A stretch of 34,910 nucleotides of DNA, from positions 1 to 34,910 of the forward strand of contig JAUXYJ010000084.1 of assembly GCA_030694465.1 (NCBI GenBank). Direction: 5' to 3'. The notes beneath the pieces are model-generated. The model did no database searches. It was not told the origin of the DNA and saw nothing but the letters and a program-made list of their open reading frames with translations. This DNA is from Deltaproteobacteria bacterium (GTDB lineage Bacteria > Myxococcota_A > Polyangia > Polyangiales > Ga0077539). The translations under genes and the position numbers were made by a program. Position 1 is the first letter of the stretch; every line of letters begins with the position of its first letter. Of this stretch, positions 6,850 to 14,091 are shown one piece after another.

Positions 6850-9110
6850 TCGGGGGCCAGCGGGAGGTGCTTTCGTTCGCGCAAAACAGCAGGCTTTTCG
6901 CTGGCAGAAGTGTTGTGACTTGCGTCTGCGACCTCGTGACGACAGCGCACATAGCGGACGGCGTCGAGCGGCTCAAGGTGCCACTGTCCCTCGCGCAGTG
7001 TGCAGCGCGTGAGGGCTTGCTTGCTGGGGTCTCCGAGGGGCGCGATCACGACGCAGCCTTCGGGGAGCGCGCGCCACGCATCCGGGAGCGCGGGCAGGGC
7101 GAAGCCCAGCGTGACCTTGCGTACGGTGTCGAGCGGGACGCCCCACTGGGTCATGTCGGTGGCGTCTCCGGCGCGCATGGACACGCGGTCTTGCACACCC
7201 AAAGACGACAGCACACTCTGGCCGCGTGCGGCGAGGGCTGGGTCGACTTCGACTGCAAATACGCTGCCCGTTGGCCCTACGAGCTGAGAGAGCACGTAGC
7301 TCCCAAAGCCTGTCCCTGCGCCAAGGTCTACGATGCGGTCTCCTTCGCGCACATCGAGCAGGGCGAAGCTGCGGGCGTATGCGTGCAGGGCGCTCACGGT
7401 GCTCTCGCCGCTCGCGTCGAGGGCGACCGGCTCATCTCGCACGCTCTCTCTCACGCGATCGAGCGGAACAAATCGCTCTCTCGGCGCCGCGATCACCTCG
7501 CGCACAATGCGCTCGCACGCTGCCTCGTCTGCGCCCTCGCCCTGTGCAAACGCGAGGATCTTTGCGTGATGCTCTTCGCGCAGCGTGCGGGCGGTCTCTC
7601 GCAAGAGCAGGTCTTGCGCGCGGTCGCTCTCGCCGCGGGTGTGTCGCCCGAGATACCTGTGCCACGCGTAGTATCGATCGAGGTAGTGCAGGCGCGTGTG
7701 GGGGCTGTCTTGGCGGACCTGATCGCGGATGGCGCGGACGAAGTAATCCCTGGCTTTTCCTTGGTAGATAAAGTTTTGCTCGATGGCGGCGAGGATGGGC
7801 CCGAAGTGCTCGTGTTGTAGCCTCGCGCGCTCTAAGTAGGTGAGCTCACGCGAGGGGTCGACCCACTCGGCCAAGAACTCTTGATCGCCGTCGTGCCACC
7901 AGTTGCTGCGATAAAATTTGCACCCATGCCGGCCCTCCCACACGCCACGCTCGCTATCAATCGGCGAGCCCGGATACAGCCTAAACGGGTCCACCGACAA
8001 AAAACCCGTGACCCCCTGCGGGTCTAAAAACAGCTCGCGCAAATAAGCCGCGCTTCGCTCAAGGCTGCCAGGGGTCTCGCCCGGGTGCCCGACGATGACA
8101 TTGGCCCCCCAAGGCACCTGCTCTTTGCGCGCCCATTGCGAGATCGCGCGCATGCGGTCGAGGTACTCGTCCAGGCGCCCCGCTTTGCGAATGGTGGCCA
8201 AATGCGCTGGGTCCCCGGACTCGAGCCCAAAGCCCAGTCCACAGTTGGCGTCACGAAAGAGTCTTAGATCTTCGGCCTCAATAAGATCCACGCGGATGAG
8301 CAGCCAGAACTTCTCCACAGGGATGTTCTCTCGCGCGAGGGCCTCGAGAAACTGCCTGCGCCACGAGACCTTCATGCCAAAGAGCGCGTCGGCGACGTAG
8401 ACAGTCCACGTGCGCAAATCCAGGTATTCGTGAAGCGACTTGATCTCTAGAACTGCCCGCTCGACCGAGAGCGCGCGCCAAGAGACCTCACGCTTTGCGC
8501 GCTCCATGCAAAACGCACAATCAAAGGGACAGCCGCGCGAGAAGTACACCTGCGCTTGCGAGTTAATCTTGCGCGCGATGTGCTTGTACCGGTCGAGGTA
8601 GGTCCAGTCCGACGGGGGCATGTCGTCGAGGGCCTCCATCGCGTCGCTGTCCAGGATTTTTGCACGCAAAGGTGCGCCGCCTGCGACGGACTCGATGATG
8701 GCGACGAGGTGCTTTTCGCCCTCGCCGACGATGCAGAGATCGTACGGAGAGCCGTCGTACACGATGTCATCGGGGCGCGCGCTCGCGTGGTATCCACCTG
8801 CGACAATCACGGCCTCGGGATAGAGCGACCGAGCGACCTCGGCCATCGCGTGGCACTTGAGATAATCAAAGCTTGAGTACACCCCAAGAGCGATGACGTC
8901 ATAGCCCCGGCCGTCGTCTCCCGCGAGGAGATTGGGCAGCGAAATCGCACCCAACGCGCGCTCGCACTCGAGGTCCCGGATGACAATCTGCGCGCCGGTC
9001 TTCTCTCTCGCATACGTCGCGAGGAGCACAAGCTGAGGGACGCCAAAGTTGCCCGCGGCGGCGCCGTCGGTTCCGGGCCACAAGAGCAAGACGCGTACGG
9101 GAGCTGCCAT
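6846..9110 (-). CDS. Cobalamin-binding radical SAM enzyme fused to a PCMT-like methyltransferase domain
   Basis: A 754-residue fusion. Residues about 5-150 resemble a B12-binding Rossmann domain (RVLLLWPG opening, VIVAGGYHASARPDD). The radical SAM core has RGCPFDCAFC, a CX3CX2C [4Fe-4S] motif with Cys194, Cys198 and Cys201. About 150 linker residues follow. From about 530 there is a methyltransferase domain with the SAM-binding motif VDLGAGTGFG, preceded by RERFVP as in protein-L-isoaspartate O-methyltransferases; the family's usual GQTIS segment is replaced by GESTVS. B12 radical SAM enzymes often methylate unactivated carbons, and PCMT domains methylate Asp or isoAsp carboxylates. The ATG at 9110 is used; a GTG at 9122 is also possible. 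It follows the CLS-repeat peptide gene closely and is coupled to the downstream ligase. Confidence 0.88.
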   Translation of the reverse strand: MAAPVRVLLLWPGTDGAAAGNFGVPQLVLLATYAREKTGAQIVIRDLECERALGAISLPNLLAGDDGRGYDVIALGVYSSFDYLKCHAMAEVARSLYPEAVIVAGGYHASARPDDIVYDGSPYDLCIVGEGEKHLVAIIESVAGGAPLRAKILDSDAMEALDDMPPSDWTYLDRYKHIARKINSQAQVYFSRGCPFDCAFCMERAKREVSWRALSVERAVLEIKSLHEYLDLRTWTVYVADALFGMKVSWRRQFLEALARENIPVEKFWLLIRVDLIEAEDLRLFRDANCGLGFGLESGDPAHLATIRKAGRLDEYLDRMRAISQWARKEQVPWGANVIVGHPGETPGSLERSAAYLRELFLDPQGVTGFLSVDPFRLYPGSPIDSERGVWEGRHGCKFYRSNWWHDGDQEFLAEWVDPSRELTYLERARLQHEHFGPILAAIEQNFIYQGKARDYFVRAIRDQVRQDSPHTRLHYLDRYYAWHRYLGRHTRGESDRAQDLLLRETARTLREEHHAKILAFAQGEGADEAACERIVREVIAAPRERFVPLDRVRESVRDEPVALDASGESTVSALHAYARSFALLDVREGDRIVDLGAGTGFGSYVLSQLVGPTGSVFAVEVDPALAARGQSVLSSLGVQDRVSMRAGDATDMTQWGVPLDTVRKVTLGFALPALPDAWRALPEGCVVIAPLGDPSKQALTRCTLREGQWHLEPLDAVRYVRCRHEVADASHNTSASEKPAVLRERKHLPLAPE

Positions 9111-9143
9111 AGTGTTTGCCACGATAGCAGAGCCCCAGTGTGC

Positions 9144-9515
9144 TTATCGTGGGCGCCTTCGCGGCGGCGGCCTGGGAGGGTCCAATCTCTGCGGCGCGAT
9201 GCTCAGGCACGCCCTAGGAATCGGCGGTGCGAGACAGGGCTGCGGCGCGATCATGGGCGACAGGCAAGGCTGCGGAGGGGTCTCTGGGACCTGCGAGAGG
9301 CACGGCATGGGATCCGCGGTGACCTGCTCGGGCGGAGGGGGCTGGTCGATGCCCAGCACAGACTTCACGCGGTCGCAGCCCTCGGTGGCGAGCGCGACCC
9401 CCGCGAGGGCGCTGGCGATGAGCCATTTGCGTCGGGCCAAGATGGCGTCGTGGTCGGCGCGCTCAGAGTCTTCGTCAGGAGATTTGCGGCCGTCGTCGCT
9501 GTCTTGTTCGCTCAT
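9144..9515 (-). CDS. Small Tat/lipoprotein-like peptide with (P/A)CL(S/A) repeats, candidate RiPP precursor
   Basis: A 123-residue product with three parts. There is an acidic N-terminus (residues 1-25), then a twin-Arg plus hydrophobic segment ARRKWLIASALAGVALATEGC (Arg28-Arg29, Cys47), which could be a Tat or lipoprotein signal although the lipobox is imperfect. The C-terminal Pro-rich region carries four short motifs centred on Cys72, Cys84, Cys94 and Cys103: PCLS, PCLS, PCLA and ACLS, spaced 12, 10 and 9 residues. The tail is basic (RRRPR). It starts 30 nt after the SPASM radical SAM gene and ends 21-33 nt before the B12 radical SAM gene. Repeated Cys motifs between two radical SAM genes suggest it is their substrate. 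That role is inferred from context only; I know of no matching named family. Confidence 0.72.
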   Translation of the reverse strand: MSEQDSDDGRKSPDEDSERADHDAILARRKWLIASALAGVALATEGCDRVKSVLGIDQPPPPEQVTADPMPCLSQVPETPPQPCLSPMIAPQPCLAPPIPRACLSIAPQRLDPPRPPPRRRPR

Positions 9516-9545
9516 GGGGTGTGCCTTGTGTGCAAGAGAGAGCGG

Positions 9546-10649
9546 TCAGACCGAGGCACGGCGCAAACGATTGGCTGGGACCAGCGCTGCTTCGCCGCGG
9601 CGGGCTTCTTTGAGGGCCGCGCGAAAGCCGTCGTCGACGTGCTGGGCGACGAAGGGGTCAAGCGGGTTGCTCTTTCCCATGACGGCGACACCGGCCGCGC
9701 CGCAGCCTCCGACGCAGGTGCGCTTGTGCGGGCAGGGCGCACAAAACTCGGGCGTGACGTCGCGGTAGTGCATGACCGCTGGGGCCTCGACGAGCTCGGC
9801 AAACGATTGGGTGTGCCCGTCGCCGATGACCTCGGTGTGCAGCGTGCAGTTGCGCAATTCGCCCTTGGGACCCAGCGCAAACTCTTGCATCTCGGTCCCG
9901 ATCGGGCAGCCACCAAAGCGCACATTCGGAAAATCACTGTGCTCAATCACGCACGGCGGCATGGGCATGGTGACCTGCACCTGCATCTTGTGGTCTCTCC
10001 CGCGGACCTCGGCCTGCGAGAGCGCCTCGATCATGTCCGAGCGCGAGGGGAGCAACTCGGCGACGTTGCGCGTGGCGTATCCAGCAGGAGAAAACCTAGA
10101 CAACGCGACAGAGGTCACTCCCAAGCGGCGAAACTGATCGAGGATCGCGCCGAGCTCTTTGGCGTTCTTGCGTGAGATCACGGTGCAGCCGACGACGGTG
10201 ACACCTTGCATTTTGAGCAGCGAAATTCCACGCAGAGTCTTGTCGTAGTGTCCCTCGCCCACGTGCGCTTCGTGCTGCTCTTTGGTCGCTCCGTCGAGGG
10301 TGACCTGCACAAAGCTAGGCTTGTACGGCGCGAGGCGTGTGGCCATCGCCTCGGTGATTAAGCCGCCGTTTGAGATAATTTGGATGCCCACCCCGTGGCG
10401 CTTGGCCACGTCCATCACGTCAAAGATGTCTGCGCGTGCAAAGGGCTCACCGCCCGTGAGCGTGACGTGATCAAACTCGACCTCGGTGAGCGCGCGATCG
10501 ACCAGGGCCAAGAGCTCTTCGGTGGGGAGCGAGCCCAGGGACTTTCCGCCGTCTTCGCGAAAGTCGTTGTAGCAATAACCGCACTTTTGGTTGCAGTAGC
10601 TCGTGAGCTCAATGGCGAGGGCGTAGCGCTTGGGGCGTGAGTGAGCCAT
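9546..10649 (-). CDS. Radical SAM/SPASM domain enzyme, candidate peptide maturase
   Basis: A 367-residue radical SAM protein. CNQKCGYC (Cys19, Cys23, Cys26) is the CX3CX2C motif that binds the SAM-cleaving [4Fe-4S] cluster, and TGGEP (residues 65-69) is the SAM-binding GGE motif. A C-terminal SPASM domain has Cys233, Cys248, Cys268, Cys303, Cys306, Cys312 and Cys316, enough ligands for auxiliary Fe-S clusters. SPASM enzymes such as PqqE and AlbA modify ribosomal peptides, although some act on other substrates. The start is the ATG at 10649; a GTG at 10667 is in frame. It is directly upstream of, and co-directional with, the Cys-repeat peptide gene. I find no clear RiPP recognition (RRE) domain at its N-terminus. 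Confidence 0.9.
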   Translation of the reverse strand: MAHSRPKRYALAIELTSYCNQKCGYCYNDFREDGGKSLGSLPTEELLALVDRALTEVEFDHVTLTGGEPFARADIFDVMDVAKRHGVGIQIISNGGLITEAMATRLAPYKPSFVQVTLDGATKEQHEAHVGEGHYDKTLRGISLLKMQGVTVVGCTVISRKNAKELGAILDQFRRLGVTSVALSRFSPAGYATRNVAELLPSRSDMIEALSQAEVRGRDHKMQVQVTMPMPPCVIEHSDFPNVRFGGCPIGTEMQEFALGPKGELRNCTLHTEVIGDGHTQSFAELVEAPAVMHYRDVTPEFCAPCPHKRTCVGGCGAAGVAVMGKSNPLDPFVAQHVDDGFRAALKEARRGEAALVPANRLRRASV

Positions 10650-10706
10650 GCGCGCATTGTTGCACACGTCTCAGAGAGACACACCGTGCGGGGCTCTTTG
10701 TGTGCG

Positions 10707-11435
10707 CTACCGCGCGGGGCTGTGCGTCGGAACGAGCGTGTTGTTCTCGCTCGTATGCGGTCGCGCTTCGCCCACGGTCCACGCGAGGACCGAGGCGGCC
10801 ATGATGGCGATCAGCCCGTGTGTGACCTGTGTAGCGCTGGTGGGGTCGTACCCGTGGTTGTGCCTACGCACGGCCCATACGCCATGCGCGAGATCATAAA
10901 TGATCAGCAAAAATGCAGCGATTCCCATCCATCGCTGTTGCATCACTGCGCCCACGATAAACAACCCGAGGATCGCCGCGCAGAGCATCCAGCCCATCAC
11001 CGCGCTGCGTGCGTACAAGTGCGCTCCGCCCGGAAACACCAGCCCCACGATCACCCCGCGCGCATAGCGCACATCGTTGGTGTGAGCTCCATAGGTCTCG
11101 GGGACCGCGCCGTGTGCGCGATAGGGCGCTTCATCGCTGGGATCTTGCAGAGATTTATCACGCTCGGTCGCGATGGCCTCGGCCTCTTCGTCGCTCACGA
11201 TCATGGCCTCGAGGGCCTCGCGGGCCTCGTGCGCTTGGAGCGTGGGGACCATCAAGCGCAGGTCGATCACGGTGGTAAATCGGTCCAAGAGGTTGGCCGT
11301 CCCGCGGCCGGTAAGCCTCGCGCGAAGGCCATGCTCACGCAAGAAGCTCAGAGACATCTCTGCCTCCATCGCGTTGTCAAATCGGCCTACTTCGGTCTCG
11401 TCATCCATAGGGGTTGCTAGGGCGGACTCTAGCAC
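10707..11435 (-). CDS. DUF2007-like domain protein with C-terminal membrane helices
   Basis: A 242-residue protein. The N-terminal ~75 residues (ETEVGRFDNAMEAEMSLSFL, then a segment with LTGRGTANLLD) resemble the DUF2007 'putative prokaryotic signal transducing' domain, which occurs in proteins of unknown role. An acidic linker follows, then about four hydrophobic helices between residues 128 and 225. Two starts are possible: a GTG at 11435 with GAGG 6 nt upstream (11442-11445), used here, and an ATG at 11408 without an evident ribosome site. It lies 57 nt upstream of the SPASM radical SAM gene on the same strand, so it could be the first gene of that operon, but nothing in its sequence ties it to peptide modification. 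Confidence 0.75.
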   Translation of the reverse strand: MLESALATPMDDETEVGRFDNAMEAEMSLSFLREHGLRARLTGRGTANLLDRFTTVIDLRLMVPTLQAHEAREALEAMIVSDEEAEAIATERDKSLQDPSDEAPYRAHGAVPETYGAHTNDVRYARGVIVGLVFPGGAHLYARSAVMGWMLCAAILGLFIVGAVMQQRWMGIAAFLLIIYDLAHGVWAVRRHNHGYDPTSATQVTHGLIAIMAASVLAWTVGEARPHTSENNTLVPTHSPAR

Positions 11436-11459
11436 CCGCGACCTCGCAGCGGTCGAAGC

Positions 11460-12302
11460 TCAGTCGAGCGCCCGAATGCTCACGTTGTCCACATCGAATT
11501 GCCCCGGAAAATGTGCGGTCAACCACAACAGGGCGCGACGGGCGTTTGCGGGCGCGACCAGCTCCCACGACAGCACACGCCAGCCATAATCATGGTCACT
11601 CGCGAGGGCAGGCCGCGGGTTCTTCTCGTCGCCAAAGAACCGATCGCTGCCATCCAGCCACTGCAGCCCGAGCACAAACCACGCGGCGCTGCACTCGGGG
11701 CACACGGCTCCGCGCGGCGCGTTGTTTTGCGACCGGACGCTCGCAGTGATCTGGTATCTGCGCCCGGGCGTGATGCTGTTGTACGGCGTGACCGACTGCA
11801 CCGCGTAGCAGTCCCACTGCCCCCGCGCGTCGAGCCTGATCGCGCGGCCTGTGCACCCTGGCGCGGGGCCAATCGCCTGCAAATGCTCTGCGGGAGTGCC
11901 CGATCGCCGACACGCCTCGAGGGTCGCGCGCGACCGCACCTCCCAGCCCATGGGCGCCTCTTGGGCGATCCCGTCTTCGAAGGCTCCGCGAGGCAAGAGG
12001 TTTGTGGGCGGCGCGTTGCACAGGTCCGTCCACACCGTGGTGGGGCTCACGCGGTCTGCGCTTGCGTCGCCCGCTGTGACGTCGGTGATGGCGGCATCGA
12101 GCGCGGATACATCGCGAATGGCTAGCGAATCGACAGGTTCGATCGCGTCCCTCGTGTGTCCCTCGTCGCGGTCGAGTGAGACCTCTCGGCTCGCATCACG
12201 GAGCACCAGGGGCTCTTCGCCGCACGCTCCGAGCGCGAGGGCACCGACCGTGATCAAGAGCGCAAATTTGCTGCCAACGCGTGAGCTCACTCGCTTGAGC
12301 AT
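11460..12302 (-). CDS. Lipoprotein with a carbohydrate-binding-like beta-sandwich domain
   Basis: A 280-residue predicted lipoprotein. The signal peptide runs from MLKRVSSRVG to a Leu-Gly-Ala-Cys lipobox (Cys about residue 27). A ~75-residue acidic, low-complexity linker follows. The C-terminal ~175 residues begin NLLPRGAFEDG, end DVDNVSIRALD, and contain PGRRYQITASVRS. This pattern is typical of galactose-binding-like or CBM4/9-like beta-sandwich domains ('N(L/I)...GDFE...VDDVS'). The frame extends upstream to 12368 but the ATG at 12302 fits the signal peptide. It is probably an outer-surface binding or structural protein with an unknown ligand. It is divergent from the endonuclease/phosphatase-fold gene at 12425. 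Confidence 0.75.
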   Translation of the reverse strand: MLKRVSSRVGSKFALLITVGALALGACGEEPLVLRDASREVSLDRDEGHTRDAIEPVDSLAIRDVSALDAAITDVTAGDASADRVSPTTVWTDLCNAPPTNLLPRGAFEDGIAQEAPMGWEVRSRATLEACRRSGTPAEHLQAIGPAPGCTGRAIRLDARGQWDCYAVQSVTPYNSITPGRRYQITASVRSQNNAPRGAVCPECSAAWFVLGLQWLDGSDRFFGDEKNPRPALASDHDYGWRVLSWELVAPANARRALLWLTAHFPGQFDVDNVSIRALD

Positions 12303-12424
12303 AATGCCCCTGAGAGCAGCTGATGCCTCGCTTGGGGCAACAAAAACCCACGCGCAACGCGAGGTCATACTCTGTCTCGCACTCTCAAGCGTCCGCGGCG
12401 CTGGGTGATAGCGTGGGGTTCGAC

Positions 12425-13405
12425 ATGGGATTTACGATCGCGACCTACAACGTCAAAGACCTCTTTGACGAGACCGCGCCCGCGCTGCGCGAAGACCGCA
12501 CGCTGGGGCGCTACGTGTACCGAGCCAAACTCGAAGCGATCGCGCCGATGATCCGCAGGGTGGACGCGGACATCATCGCGTTGCAAGAGGTGTCGAGCCA
12601 GCGCGTTCTGGATGACCTGGCCAAGATGCTCTCGCGCGACACCGGCGCGAACTACATCGCGACCCGGGTGGCGACGGCGGACGAGCGCGGGATCGCGTGT
12701 GGGCTGCTCTCGCGCTTCGAAGTGAGCAGCGTGTGTGATCATCGCCCTGCCGATTTGCCGCCCATTCGATTTCGCTCGGACGAGCCACGGATGAGCGCCG
12801 AGGGCAGCGTCTACGCGCACCGAGGCATGCTTGAGACACGCATTGCGCTCCCGGATCGCTCGACGCTCGTGCTGATCAACGTGCACTTCAAGAGCAATTT
12901 GCCTATCCCCATGCTCAATGTAGAGGGGCAAGGGGTCCCGTTTGCAGACCACCACGCGCACGGCGAGGGCCTGGCCCGGGCGATGATCACGCGCGTGAGC
13001 GAGGCGCTCTATGTGCGCAAATTGATTGATGCTCTCTTGGCCAAGGACCCCTGGACGCAGCTCGCCGTCGTCGGGGACTTTAACGACAACGAGCACAGCG
13101 TGAGCGTGCGCGCCCTGATGGGCGACCCGATGTTGGGCAGCGTCCAGAGCGGAAACGACGCGTTCGCGGGGCGGTCGTTGTTCTCGTGTACGCGGGGGAT
13201 TCCGCACGAGTCGCGCTACTCGGTGGTGTTTCGCGGAGAGCCCTCGCAGATCGATCACATCTTGGTCTCGCGTGGGCTCTGGGCTCGCTTTGGCAGCGCC
13301 AAGTTCTACAACGAGACCCTGCGCGAAGACCTCGCGGCGCAGGGCCCCGGTGGCGTCGGCTCGCTCGCGAGTGATCACGCACCATTGCGAGCAGATTTTC
13401 GCTAA
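12425..13405 (+). CDS. Endonuclease/exonuclease/phosphatase family protein
   Basis: A 326-residue protein of the DNase I/exonuclease III/phosphatase superfamily, which hydrolyses phosphodiester or phosphomonoester bonds with a metal ion. The motifs are in the expected order: ATYNVKDLFD (Asn9), IIALQEV (metal-binding Glu55), LINVHFKSN (His155), VVGDFND (Asp219, Asn221), QIDHILVS, and LASDHAPL near the end (Asp317, His318). All key residues are present, so it should be active. No signal peptide is seen from this start. The open frame begins at 12323, but the conserved fold starts immediately after the ATG at 12425. Whether its substrate is DNA, RNA or a lipid phosphate cannot be told. It ends 25 bases before the first direct repeat of the neighbouring cassette. 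Confidence 0.88.
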   Translation: MGFTIATYNVKDLFDETAPALREDRTLGRYVYRAKLEAIAPMIRRVDADIIALQEVSSQRVLDDLAKMLSRDTGANYIATRVATADERGIACGLLSRFEVSSVCDHRPADLPPIRFRSDEPRMSAEGSVYAHRGMLETRIALPDRSTLVLINVHFKSNLPIPMLNVEGQGVPFADHHAHGEGLARAMITRVSEALYVRKLIDALLAKDPWTQLAVVGDFNDNEHSVSVRALMGDPMLGSVQSGNDAFAGRSLFSCTRGIPHESRYSVVFRGEPSQIDHILVSRGLWARFGSAKFYNETLREDLAAQGPGGVGSLASDHAPLRADFR

Positions 13406-13429
13406 GCAAACCGGGCAAAAGCGCAGCAG

Positions 13430-13459
13430 GCTTAGAGTGTAAGCTTAGGGTGTAAGGGC
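13430..13459. repeat. Direct repeat, left copy (cassette boundary)
   Basis: The 23 bp at 13437-13459 are identical to 15077-15099. The match extends to 30 bp (13430-13459 against 15070-15099) with two adjacent mismatches. Each copy is itself two tandem 13-bp units, cttagRgtgtaag here, the R being a then g. Its last base is the first base of the stop codon (read as TAG on the minus strand) of the 210-residue cassette gene. Confidence 0.9.
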
Positions 13460-14091
13460 TAGCTTCCAAACATCCGGCGTCGCTCGGTTACCTGAAATCT
13501 CTCGTCGAGATACAACCCAACTGCGCCTTCAAAGATCTCTTCAGCCTTTGCTCGTTCGTACTGAAGTTTGCTCAGAAGATCGTGGGCGATTGAGGTCAAT
13601 CGATTGTCAATGTCCAGCAAGTCCTCAGAGAGGTTTCCTGCGTCGTAGAGAGCGCTCGTGTGGATGCTGTCGAGCAGCCGCTTGATTGCCGGACGATGGC
13701 CTAAAGGCCCATCAGCGATCGCTTTGATAAACAGTCCATTGAAGTAGCCGTCGCCAACACGATCAATGACTGGCTCTAGGCTGTCTCGGAGTCGCAGCGC
13801 TATCCGGAGCATTTCGTTCTTAGCCGTACGTGCTCTGATTGGGCGACCGTTGCCGAGTAGCCAGTCGTCGAGGGCTCGCTCCCAGGGGGCGCTCTCTTTG
13901 TGGATGACCTTCTTGTCCTCCGAGTAGAACAGAAGGTTGATCTGTGCCGGGCTAAACCCAAACGCCTCCCGCTCGCGTTCGATCTCAACAAGCAGGTAAT
14001 CTGCTTGAATTTCTCTGCGCTTGCTTTGCCACAACCGGATGCTGCGGTGCTCCAACGGCTTTGGCCTTGTATCAAAATATTTGTTAACCAT
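13459..14091 (-). CDS. Hypothetical helical protein, partner of the phosphorylase-fold gene
   Basis: A 210-residue protein of no recognised family. It is rich in charged residues and appears almost wholly alpha-helical, with no signal peptide or membrane segment. The middle contains a Gly-rich turn (RVGDGYFNGLF), and the C-terminal third resembles a coiled coil (LDIDNRLTSIAHDLL onwards). The ATG at 14091 overlaps the stop of the upstream phosphorylase-fold gene by 8 nt, so expression is almost certainly coupled and the proteins may form a complex. The stop touches the left direct repeat. Base composition is lower in G+C than the surroundings. It could be a sensor, regulator or structural partner of the neighbouring enzyme, but nothing in the sequence decides this. 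Confidence 0.75.
   Translation of the reverse strand: MVNKYFDTRPKPLEHRSIRLWQSKRREIQADYLLVEIEREREAFGFSPAQINLLFYSEDKKVIHKESAPWERALDDWLLGNGRPIRARTAKNEMLRIALRLRDSLEPVIDRVGDGYFNGLFIKAIADGPLGHRPAIKRLLDSIHTSALYDAGNLSEDLLDIDNRLTSIAHDLLSKLQYERAKAEEIFEGAVGLYLDERFQVTERRRMFGS

Noticed and set aside
9138..10175. Plus-strand frame across the Cys-repeat peptide and the SPASM gene
   Set aside because: It is antisense to the radical SAM motifs and Arg-rich without a domain. The minus-strand peptide frame has an organised signal segment and repeats and fits exactly between its neighbours.
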